From positions 1 to 64,000 of the forward strand of contig JAKLEA010000020.1 in the NCBI GenBank assembly GCA_022711755.1: DNA of 64,000 nucleotides. Direction: 5' to 3'. Origin of the DNA: Planctomycetota bacterium. Its GTDB lineage: Bacteria; Planctomycetota; Brocadiia; SM23-32; JAKLEA01. Below, piece after piece: positions 42,534 through 50,316 of the stretch (the first letter of the stretch is position 1; the number at the start of each line of letters is the position of its first letter). The notes under the pieces were generated by a model that did not search any database, was not told where the DNA came from, and saw nothing but the letters and a program-made list of their open reading frames with translations. The translations under genes were made by a program, and so were the position numbers.

Positions 42534-44366
42534 CTACAGTCCCCGATTGAAACCCGCCACGGCCTCGGAAATCCTTACCGCCCTTGTGAAAACGCGAACT
42601 CGCGTTATTCCGTCCTTCAAGCCGGGCGAACCGATTTTCAGATTGCCGGAACCGCTGACGTCCCCGATTCTGCCGCCGTAACGCCCCCATCCGAATTGCC
42701 GCGCCTCCCCCCCATCGCATAGAACGCCGTCCACGACAAAGGCGATGATCCGCGGGCCGTTGTCAACAATCGCGACGACGTTATGCGTCTTTCCCGGAGC
42801 AAGCAAACCGGCGTCGCTTGTCCACTCCGCGGAATTTGCCCCGTCATTCAGAACCAGCCTGACGGCTCCCCCTTCTGAAGTCTCAAGCAGCATTCCCCTT
42901 CCGGCGTTATCGCGCGAGTCCAGAATCGTCCGAACGCCCTCGGCGCTTTCAGTCGTTATCCAAAGGTCAATCGAAACGCCGCCGCCTTTGCCGGCGTCAA
43001 GCTTGAGCGGGAACGAAGCCGACTTTGATATTTCATCCGCGCCGACGTCTATCAGCAGCCCGTCCCGCGTTGCCGGTACCGATCCGTCCTGGCTCCACAA
43101 ACCGCGCAGAAGCTCCGGCTCGATCTCGTGGACGCGGGCAGTATCCTTGTTCGTTTCGGTCACCCAGAATCTCCCATCCTCTTCGACGAGATCGGGATAG
43201 CTCATCCTTGTCGCCGGCTCGGGATCGTAGAGCAGGATTTCCGGTTGGGACCAGCGAATCATGCCGTCCTTCTCGATGCCCCCCGTAATCCACGCCGGAT
43301 TCCGGTCTTTGAAGTCCTTCCCGCTGTGGTTGTGGAACCAGAAGAGGTACCGTCCGTCGGATGTCTTCCAGAGTTTCGGGCAGGCGCGGGGATTCTTGAT
43401 GCGTCTTCCGCCCGGCGCATACGTCATGTGTTCCGGCGTCGTCCACGTTCTGCCCCGGTCACGGCTGTAGGAATGGCACGGATGCCCCGTTGTCGTCCGA
43501 TAAACGCAGTAAAGCGATTTGCCGTCGTTGAGAGGGACGGTGTTGTGCTCCTCCTGCACTGAGCCGAAGACGTCCGCGCGTAGGCCCTTCTCCCCGACCG
43601 GCAGCATCTCCCACCGGATTGCGGCGGGATCGCTCTCGCTCAGGATGTTGTCCGACATGAAGAGCCACCCCTCCCCCTGGTCAAGGATGTATCTGCCAAG
43701 CTTCGTGAATGAAAGGAAGACGGCATCGCCGAAGACCTTCGGCTTGTCTATCCCCCAGAATATCTGAACCTCCCCCCTCCAGTCGTTGCCGCGGTCGCAG
43801 TTCGTTACGCGCATTGGAAGGCGATATCTTTCAGGCGACCACGTCCGGCCGTTGTCGTCGGAGTATTTGAAGCAGTGCCATCCCATCATATCGGCGCGGA
43901 TTTTCTTGCCGTTCAGCGTCCGCACGTTGTCGCCGTTGTAGGAGTAGAAGGCATAGATCCTTCCCGATGGAGTGACAAGCGGCACGACCCATGACGCTTC
44001 AGGCCCGCTCGCCGGTTCGATATCAATAAGGTCCGACCATGTTTTGCCCTTGTCCGGGCTGATCGTCGCCACGACGTGCTGGCCGGTCTGACCCTCAAGC
44101 CCCTTTCCCGTCGTGAGCGCGCAGAGCCATGCCCCGTCCCGCGTTCTGACGATGTAGGGTTGGTCGCAGTAACCCTCGTTCGGGATTTCCATGCCCGCGC
44201 GGATATTCCGCTGGTCCTGGCGGCCAGGTTCTGTCGGTTCAGGTCGCACGGCGTCCTCCTTTGCTTCGGATTTCGGACCGGCCTTCGATTCCACGGCAAG
44301 TCCGGCGGATATAAGCGCGATCACCGCCGCCGCGCTGAACAGGATGCGGGCAGGATCATTTCTCAT
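42534..44366 (-). CDS. Secreted sialidase-like propeller with C-terminal LamG-type domain
   Basis: A 610-aa exported protein. Signal peptide about 1-25 (FSAAAVIALISAGLAVES). A sialidase/neuraminidase-like propeller (about 60-420) has Asp-box-like repeats ISPDKGKTW, YSDDNGRTW and YSRDRGRTW, and pocket-like segments EEHNTVPLNDGKSLYCVYR and RMSYPDLVEEDGRFWVTETNK. The C-terminal ~170 aa form a concanavalin/LamG-like domain (GGVSIDLWITTESAEG, RIIAFVVDGVLCDGG). True sialidase activity is unproven. AAGGAG lies 6 nt before ATG 44366; the upstream extension would bury the signal. Confidence 0.72.
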   Translation of the reverse strand: MRNDPARILFSAAAVIALISAGLAVESKAGPKSEAKEDAVRPEPTEPGRQDQRNIRAGMEIPNEGYCDQPYIVRTRDGAWLCALTTGKGLEGQTGQHVVATISPDKGKTWSDLIDIEPASGPEASWVVPLVTPSGRIYAFYSYNGDNVRTLNGKKIRADMMGWHCFKYSDDNGRTWSPERYRLPMRVTNCDRGNDWRGEVQIFWGIDKPKVFGDAVFLSFTKLGRYILDQGEGWLFMSDNILSESDPAAIRWEMLPVGEKGLRADVFGSVQEEHNTVPLNDGKSLYCVYRTTTGHPCHSYSRDRGRTWTTPEHMTYAPGGRRIKNPRACPKLWKTSDGRYLFWFHNHSGKDFKDRNPAWITGGIEKDGMIRWSQPEILLYDPEPATRMSYPDLVEEDGRFWVTETNKDTARVHEIEPELLRGLWSQDGSVPATRDGLLIDVGADEISKSASFPLKLDAGKGGGVSIDLWITTESAEGVRTILDSRDNAGRGMLLETSEGGAVRLVLNDGANSAEWTSDAGLLAPGKTHNVVAIVDNGPRIIAFVVDGVLCDGGEARQFGWGRYGGRIGDVSGSGNLKIGSPGLKDGITRVRVFTRAVRISEAVAGFNRGL

Positions 44367-44603
44367 TTTATCTCCTTGGATCATGTTGCATTCCGTCATT
44401 GTAGTCGCTTTGCGGGTTTCTCGCCCGCCAAATCGGGAAGTGCGCCACGCCATCAGTAACACAGATCAACATGCCCCTGCCGTTGACAGCATGAAGAATG
44501 TCGCATCTGTGACGCCTGACGCTTCGTCCGGTTGTCCGGCGACGTTCACGCTGTTACCATGCCCGGCGCAAACATGATTACTCCGCGTCAAGAGGACATG
44601 AAC

Positions 44604-45482
44604 ATGATCCGCCACTCAATCCATTTTGCACAATCCCTGGCATGCGCGTCCGTCTTCTGCCTAGCGCTTTCCGCCTGCGCCTCTGTGCGCTCAACAGTTT
44701 CCGACAATCCCTCCGCCGCGGCGAAACCGGATGAGCCGGACACCCCGCGCATCGAGATCGTGGCGCATCGCGGGGCCAACGAACTCGCCCCGGAGAACAC
44801 GTTCGCATCCGCAGAGCTTTGCGTGGAAATGGGAGTTGACTACGTAGAGGTGGACGTGCGCACAAGCCGCGACGGCGTCTTCTACGTGCTGCATGACGAG
44901 ATGGTCAACCGCACGACCAACGGCAGCGGCCCCATCTGCATGCTGAACTCCGCGCAGGTGGACAAACTGGACGCCGGAAGCTGGTTCAATCCGCGATTCT
45001 CCGACCAGCGCATCCCTCGTCTGGACGCTTTCCTGCGCTGGATCAAGGGGCGCGCGAAGGTCTACTTCGACGTCAAGACCTGCGACGTGAATGAACTGGC
45101 CGCGCTGATCCGCGAAACGGGATTCGACAAGGACGGATTCATCTGGGCGGCAAGCCCCATAACTCAGAAGGCGTTTCAGATAGCGGCCCCGGACCTGGCG
45201 CTGAAAGTGAACGTCTCCACGCCGGAAGACGTGCGTGAGGCAAAGCGCGTGTTCGACGCCCGGATCGTGGAGTTCGAGACCGGGTGCATCACGCCGGAGA
45301 TGATGTCAACCTGCCGCGATGTCGGCGTAAAAACGATGGCATGCCAGAGCGCGAAGGACCCCGCGGCCTATCGGAAGGTAATCGAGACCGGCACGGATTA
45401 CATTATCCTCGATCACCCGGACGCTTTCATCGAGGTGCGCGAGCGAATGCGGGCGGAAAAGCGGGCAGGGAAGGAAGGATGA
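44604..45482 (+). CDS. Glycerophosphodiester phosphodiesterase lipoprotein
   Basis: A 292-aa GDPD-family protein that cleaves glycerophosphodiesters to glycerol-3-phosphate and an alcohol. The N-terminus is a lipoprotein signal with lipobox LSAC. The catalytic-site motifs VAHRGANELAPENT (His-Arg, with Glu) and VEVDVRTSRDGVFYVLHDE (metal ligands and second His) are intact. ATG 44604 is 8 nt after AGAGG; ATG 44598 is too close. Being extracytoplasmic it could feed phosphate scavenging, though no PHO box was seen upstream. The 3' end converges with the next gene across 57 nt. Confidence 0.88.
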   Translation: MIRHSIHFAQSLACASVFCLALSACASVRSTVSDNPSAAAKPDEPDTPRIEIVAHRGANELAPENTFASAELCVEMGVDYVEVDVRTSRDGVFYVLHDEMVNRTTNGSGPICMLNSAQVDKLDAGSWFNPRFSDQRIPRLDAFLRWIKGRAKVYFDVKTCDVNELAALIRETGFDKDGFIWAASPITQKAFQIAAPDLALKVNVSTPEDVREAKRVFDARIVEFETGCITPEMMSTCRDVGVKTMACQSAKDPAAYRKVIETGTDYIILDHPDAFIEVRERMRAEKRAGKEG

Positions 45483-45539
45483 ATTTCCGCGCAATACCAA
45501 GCCGCTGCCGCATTCCATTGGGAACGATATCGTCCTTTT

Positions 45540-47684
45540 TTACTGCGGCGCGTATTTCTTCAACGCCGCCTCGACCTTCGCACAGACCTTGGGATCGGCC
45601 TTCTTGACGGCCTCGCGCGCGGCCCAGCGTTCGTCGTCCGTCTGATCGCCGCGTCCTTCTTCGTTGACGGCGTCCAGAACCTTGCCGGTCTCGACGTCAA
45701 TGATGCGCACGGCAGCGGTCGCCTTCACGCTGAACATCGTTCCGGTTCCCATTTTGTTGCGTCCGAAGGTTTCAGTGTTCACCTTGCCGAAGACGATGTA
45801 ATCCGCGCCCTTGCCCAGCGCCTTGATGACGTCGGCATCGCGCTCCACGCCGCGTAACCCGGCCTCCTGCGCCTTGCGCTGAACCTCGGTCTCGTCAACG
45901 ATCTTGAAGCCGGCCTGCGTCAGCTTCTCGATCAGGACGTTCTGTGTCGTGCTTGGCGATTTCTCGTTCTCGTGCTGATAGACGAGGAAGACGGCGATCT
46001 TCGGCGTCGGGAACTGGTAGGTGAAGCTCTCGCCGGGGATGAGCCGCGGATCAACTGTTCCTTCAATGCCCAGCGCCTTCGCGTCAATCGCAACCAGAAT
46101 CCTGTTGTTCACCTTTCCCGTCGGCTCCAGTTTGCCGACGCGGCATTCGGCCCAGCCATCGGACTTTGTCTGCTTCGCGGTTTCGATGTCGCCCTTGCCG
46201 CCGTCAAGCGCGAAGACCAGCGGCAGGCCGGCAACCGGCACGGCCTTTCCCGACTGGTCCAGGACTGCGCGGATTTTCAACGGCTGCTTGAGGGCCTCCC
46301 CGGGGCGCGCGCGCTGATCGTCCGTCGCCTTGTCCTTGGTCAGTTGCAGGGCGCTGAGCGTTTTGACGCGCAGCCCGATTATCGCGCTGAGTTCGACGGG
46401 CGAGGTTCCGACGTCTTCGCCCTTGCCGAGCGTCTTCAGGATCAGTCGGAGGGCTATTTCCTTTGCGTTCGCCTGCCTGACCTCTTCCTCGGCCTTCTTC
46501 AGGTTCGAGAATCCGAGAACCAGATTTCCCTGCGCGACGGCCTGCTCTGCGCCGGGGGCGTTGCCGCCGCCGAGATAATATGATGTCATATTCTTGCGGT
46601 GTTCGGCGATCTGCTTGCGATATTCCGGCGCCGCAGCCTCCAGGTCCATGACGACGAGCGCGTAGACGACCTCTCCGTCTGACCACGACGCGCCGACCTT
46701 GGTTGCGATCATTGACTGCTGGGCCGTAAGCTCAGCCTCGGACTCATATCGCTCCCAGCTCTGTTTCTCCTTCTCGCTTGCCTGACGCCCCATTTCGTCG
46801 CGGATGCGGGACTTGATCTCGACGGCGACCTGCTGGGCGAGTTCCTGTCGCCCGGCAACCTCGGCCTTGGCGACCGTGTTGCCCAGACCTACGGCGGTCC
46901 AGAACAGGCCGGGGGGATACTGCGGATGCGTTCGCGTATCAATCCAGCCAGGCTTGGGCGTTCCGCTCGCGACCGGACGGGCGTCTGCGGGCTTTTCAAC
47001 TGCCGCCGGCGGGGTTTGCGGCTGGGCTGCCGGGGTCTGAGGTTGCGCCTGAGGCGGCTGAGTCGGCGCGGCGGCGACGGCGGGCGGGCCGCCGAAACGC
47101 TTCTCCGCCTCGCCGCTCAGGCCGGCGAGAACCTGGTCGGTGTTCCCCTTGAAGGTCCGGCGCTTGTTGGCCTCAGCGGCCTGGCGCATCTGCTCCTGTA
47201 CCGCCTCACGGGCCTTCTCCGACGGGATCTGAACGAGGGCGTAATATTCTCCCGTCGCCGGATCATCCCAGCCGTCAACCACCTCGCTCATTTCAAGCGT
47301 GGCGGAACTGACGGATTTCGAGACTGTCTGGACGAACTCAATGCTCCCCGCGCTGGTGGGGTCTACGTAATCGCGGTGGCTCTGCATGAAATCCTTGCAC
47401 ATGGCCTCGACGTCCGTGCTGATCATGCGGCCGATCTCGGTACGGGCGCGGGACTTGCCGATCGCCTTCTGGGCGGCCTTGTTCGGGTCAGCCGACGCCA
47501 GACCGACCGCCTGGAAGTATTTTCCATCGGCGGAACGTCCTGAGGGCTGGTCAACCCATGACGGTTTCGGACTTTGCGGGGCAACCGGCCCGGACTGCTT
47601 CGGCGCGCCGCCGCAGCCGAGGATGAGGGACACTGCCAGCGCCGGCAGCGCGAAACGAATAGCGAAGGATTTGCATTCAAACAT
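45540..47684 (-). CDS. Outer-membrane-type lipoprotein with two LPP20 domains and a CsgG/LpoB-like C-terminus
   Basis: A 714-aa lipoprotein (lipobox LILGCG). Two LPP20-like modules are seen, about 35-190 (PSWVDQPSG, KYFQAVGLASADPNKAAQKA) and about 235-390 (PGWIDTRTHPQYP, LFWTAVGLGNTVAKAEVAGRQEL), joined by a Pro/Ala/Gln-rich linker. A central beta-rich part follows. The C-terminal ~160 aa resemble CsgG/LpoB-type domains (GADYIVFGKVNTETF, TAAVRIIDVETGKVLDAVNEEG). GGGGAGA precedes ATG 47684. Likely an envelope assembly or peptidoglycan-synthase activator factor; exact role unknown. Confidence 0.72.
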   Translation of the reverse strand: MFECKSFAIRFALPALAVSLILGCGGAPKQSGPVAPQSPKPSWVDQPSGRSADGKYFQAVGLASADPNKAAQKAIGKSRARTEIGRMISTDVEAMCKDFMQSHRDYVDPTSAGSIEFVQTVSKSVSSATLEMSEVVDGWDDPATGEYYALVQIPSEKAREAVQEQMRQAAEANKRRTFKGNTDQVLAGLSGEAEKRFGGPPAVAAAPTQPPQAQPQTPAAQPQTPPAAVEKPADARPVASGTPKPGWIDTRTHPQYPPGLFWTAVGLGNTVAKAEVAGRQELAQQVAVEIKSRIRDEMGRQASEKEKQSWERYESEAELTAQQSMIATKVGASWSDGEVVYALVVMDLEAAAPEYRKQIAEHRKNMTSYYLGGGNAPGAEQAVAQGNLVLGFSNLKKAEEEVRQANAKEIALRLILKTLGKGEDVGTSPVELSAIIGLRVKTLSALQLTKDKATDDQRARPGEALKQPLKIRAVLDQSGKAVPVAGLPLVFALDGGKGDIETAKQTKSDGWAECRVGKLEPTGKVNNRILVAIDAKALGIEGTVDPRLIPGESFTYQFPTPKIAVFLVYQHENEKSPSTTQNVLIEKLTQAGFKIVDETEVQRKAQEAGLRGVERDADVIKALGKGADYIVFGKVNTETFGRNKMGTGTMFSVKATAAVRIIDVETGKVLDAVNEEGRGDQTDDERWAAREAVKKADPKVCAKVEAALKKYAPQ

Positions 47685-47839
47685 GTGAGTTCTCCCCATA
47701 GCGAAAAGGAATCCTGACGATGAAGGTTATTTTACGATGCTCGGGGGCGATTGACAACCGGGGAATCGGCATCCGAAGGACAGGCCGCGCGCATTGGATC
47801 GGGGATTGCGAGATTGTTTATTCCCGCGGCATCGCGCCT

Positions 47840-48919
47840 TCAGACGAGTTTCTCGCCCAGCGCGGTTTCATAGACCGCCACGATGTTGCGCAGCGGGACG
47901 TCCGCCTGGAAGTTGTGCGCGGGGGCCAGGATGTAACCACCGTCGCGCCCGAGGATATCAATCAGGCGGCGCGTTTCGGCGCGGACCTCGTCTTCGGTCG
48001 CGTAAGGGAGCAGTTGCTGCGTGTCAATCCCGCCGTTGAAGGTGATGCGGTCGCCGAAGTCGCGCTTCAGCCCTTCCGGCTCCATGCCGTCCGCCACGGT
48101 CTGGACGGGGTTGAGCACGTCCACGCCGATTTCGATAAGGTCGTTGATGATGGGGCGGCATCCGCCGCAGCAGTGGAACCTGATCCGGACGCCGTATTCG
48201 CGGCACATGGCGATGAACCGGGCCATGCGCGGCTTGATGAACTGCCTCCACATTGCCGGACTCATCAGCAGGCCGTATTGCCCGCCGACGTCGTCGTTGT
48301 ATTCCATCATGTCAATGAGGCCGTCGCCGGCCTGGAGGATGCGCTCCGTTCGGTCCATGAGGTACGCTTGGACGCGGTCCATGACGGCATTGGCGCGTTC
48401 GGGGCGGACGGCCATGTCCTCAAGGAACTCATCGAACCCCCGGATGAACCAGCTTATCTCGAATATGCCACGACTGTGCGCCCAGACCCAGTAGTCGGAG
48501 ACGCTGCGCGCCTGGTCCGCGATGGTTGAGTAGTCCCACATGTCCGCAGTCGGCCAGGGATGGCTTTCGATTTCGTCCATCGTCTGTATCCCGCGAAGGG
48601 GGTAATCGCTGAGGTCCATATAGAAGCCGGTGGCCGTCTGGTTGGGTTTGAAGCCGACGCCCCAGATGTCGCGGTATATGTCGCCCGGATCAACGCGGAT
48701 CGTAGGATCGGCGTAGGCAAGGTCTGCGGCGGGCTTCTTGAAGGACGGGCCGACGCCGCGTATGTCGCAGCCCAGGCGCTCATCGAGCCTTTGCCCGGGC
48801 GGCAGGCGGAGCAGTTTGACAAGAGCCTGCGAAACCTCCGCGCGGGCGAAATAGTCTATCGGCACTCGGTCCGTATCAATGTGCCTGATGGCTGCGTCAA
48901 CTCTTTCTTTCGGTTTCAT
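47840..48919 (-). CDS. Uroporphyrinogen decarboxylase (URO-D) family protein
   Basis: A 359-aa URO-D-superfamily TIM barrel. The zinc-type HCCGG motif (RIRFHCCGGCRP) is as in MtaA/MtbA-like cobamide methyltransferases, not haem-pathway HemE, and HemE's usual arginine-rich N-terminus is absent. The C-terminal DGGYILAPAHNFQADVPLRN segment is the common ending of these planctomycete-type members. Likely role: methyl transfer to a corrinoid or thiol acceptor; substrate unknown. ATG 48919 has GGAG upstream. Its start overlaps the 3' end of the diguanylate cyclase gene by 23 nt. Confidence 0.78.
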   Translation of the reverse strand: MKPKERVDAAIRHIDTDRVPIDYFARAEVSQALVKLLRLPPGQRLDERLGCDIRGVGPSFKKPAADLAYADPTIRVDPGDIYRDIWGVGFKPNQTATGFYMDLSDYPLRGIQTMDEIESHPWPTADMWDYSTIADQARSVSDYWVWAHSRGIFEISWFIRGFDEFLEDMAVRPERANAVMDRVQAYLMDRTERILQAGDGLIDMMEYNDDVGGQYGLLMSPAMWRQFIKPRMARFIAMCREYGVRIRFHCCGGCRPIINDLIEIGVDVLNPVQTVADGMEPEGLKRDFGDRITFNGGIDTQQLLPYATEDEVRAETRRLIDILGRDGGYILAPAHNFQADVPLRNIVAVYETALGEKLV

Positions 48920-50288
48920 GTCTTTCTCCATCCGCCGGCTGCGCCGGGGAGGGTCCGGTCTGCCCGCCGGGGGTTTCGCTTACGCCGTCAACAACGACCC
49001 TGTTCCTGCCGCCGTTCTTGGCTCGGTAGAGGCAGGAGTCCGTCCTGGAGACCAGGATTTCACCGTTCCGTATTTCATGGCCGAATTCTGCTACGCCGGA
49101 GCTTATAGTCACCTTGATCTCTTCGTCGTTCTCGCCATGAAAGACGTTGGCCTCCACCTTCTGCCTTATCCGCTCGGCCACTTGGGCGGCTGTATCCTTG
49201 CCTGTTCCGGGCAGGATGGCGGCCATTTCCTCGCCGCCTATGCGGTAGGAGGTGTCATATTTGCGCAGGCTGCTCCGGATGATCTTCGCCACGCCGACGA
49301 GGACGCGGTCGCCGGTGGGGTGGCCGTAGGTGTCGTTGACGCGCTTGAAGTGGTCAATGTCGAACATGATGAACGAGAACGGCTCGCTGCTGCGCGCGGC
49401 GCGGTCGGCATGGGCGGCGATCTGCTCCTGGAAATAACGTTTTGTGAAAAGTCCGGTCAGTCCGTCAACGACTGCAATGGTGTGCAGATACTTCGTCTTG
49501 GCGGCAAGGCTGAGATGCCTGGCGATTTCCTGGAGCAGGACGCGGTAGCGATTGCTGAAATCCTGCATCCAGACGTCGGAACCGGCTGCCGGCCCGGCGG
49601 AGAAGACGAGGAACATCGCGCCGATGACGTCGTCCCCGACGCGCAACGGAAGCACTGCGTGAACTTCCTCCTCGTAGGAATTCAGCACCATGCTCTGGCT
49701 CTGGAACATGGCGGGGCGGAAGTTCGGAATCGCGCCGGCCGTGACCTTCGCGCCGAACTCCGTCTTCCCGGCGGCCCACCGCGCGGCGGGTTTCAAACGG
49801 TCGGTTTCCTCGTCAACCAGCATGACAAGTATCGTCGTCGGCTCCATGAGGGCCGCGACAAGCTCCAGCACCTTCTCAAGCAGGATGTCGAAGTCCTCCT
49901 CGAGGTTGACGACGTAAGCCACTTCGCGCAGGGTTGAAAGCTCGTCAATGCGCCGGCGATAGTCCCGCCCCTCGGCCTCCAGGACGCCGATGCGCTCCCT
50001 TGCCAAGTCAAGCTGCACCTTGAAGTCGGCAAGTTTCTCCCGGCTGAAGACAAGGAGAATACCGGCGACAAAGGAGTATGAGGCGGTTATGAGCGCCGTC
50101 CATGCGAGGCGCTCTTCCCAGACCCCCAGCCCCCTGCGGGCGATGCAATAGAGCGACACCAGTATCGTCGCGGCTGCGAGAATCCCCCAGACGCGATCCC
50201 GCAGGAAGGTGAGAGCGTGGGACTTCAGGCTGCCTTCAAGGGAACGCGGCCCCCCAGTCCTTCCCCTCGCATGCCGGGACCAACGCAT
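48897..50288 (-). CDS. Diguanylate cyclase with two membrane helices and GAF domain
   Basis: A 463-aa c-di-GMP synthase. Two TM helices (about 35-52 and 62-82) are followed by a coiled coil, a GAF-like sensor (about 120-265; LPLRVGDDVIGAMFLVF), and a GGDEF domain (about 285-440). The active site is GGEEM in place of GGDEF, with the inhibitory I-site RKYD exactly 5 residues upstream, so product inhibition is expected. The ATG at 50288 has no clear SD; a TTG at 50327 overlaps the previous gene. Fits a four-gene unit with kinase, propeller and UroD-type genes. Confidence 0.85.
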   Translation of the reverse strand: MRWSRHARGRTGGPRSLEGSLKSHALTFLRDRVWGILAAATILVSLYCIARRGLGVWEERLAWTALITASYSFVAGILLVFSREKLADFKVQLDLARERIGVLEAEGRDYRRRIDELSTLREVAYVVNLEEDFDILLEKVLELVAALMEPTTILVMLVDEETDRLKPAARWAAGKTEFGAKVTAGAIPNFRPAMFQSQSMVLNSYEEEVHAVLPLRVGDDVIGAMFLVFSAGPAAGSDVWMQDFSNRYRVLLQEIARHLSLAAKTKYLHTIAVVDGLTGLFTKRYFQEQIAAHADRAARSSEPFSFIMFDIDHFKRVNDTYGHPTGDRVLVGVAKIIRSSLRKYDTSYRIGGEEMAAILPGTGKDTAAQVAERIRQKVEANVFHGENDEEIKVTISSGVAEFGHEIRNGEILVSRTDSCLYRAKNGGRNRVVVDGVSETPGGQTGPSPAQPADGERHETERKS

Positions 50289-50316
50289 TTGCGTGACCGT
50301 TGAGCCTTCGCCGGAG

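Noticed and set aside
45483..45539. Terminator at the ACGATATCGT palindrome followed by T residues
   Set aside because: The palindrome has almost no loop; the stem that remains is too short to call, despite the T run.
47840..48919. HemE (haem-pathway uroporphyrinogen decarboxylase)
   Set aside because: The HCCGG metal motif and overall segments fit cobamide-type URO-D relatives, and the HemE N-terminal arginine motif is not seen.
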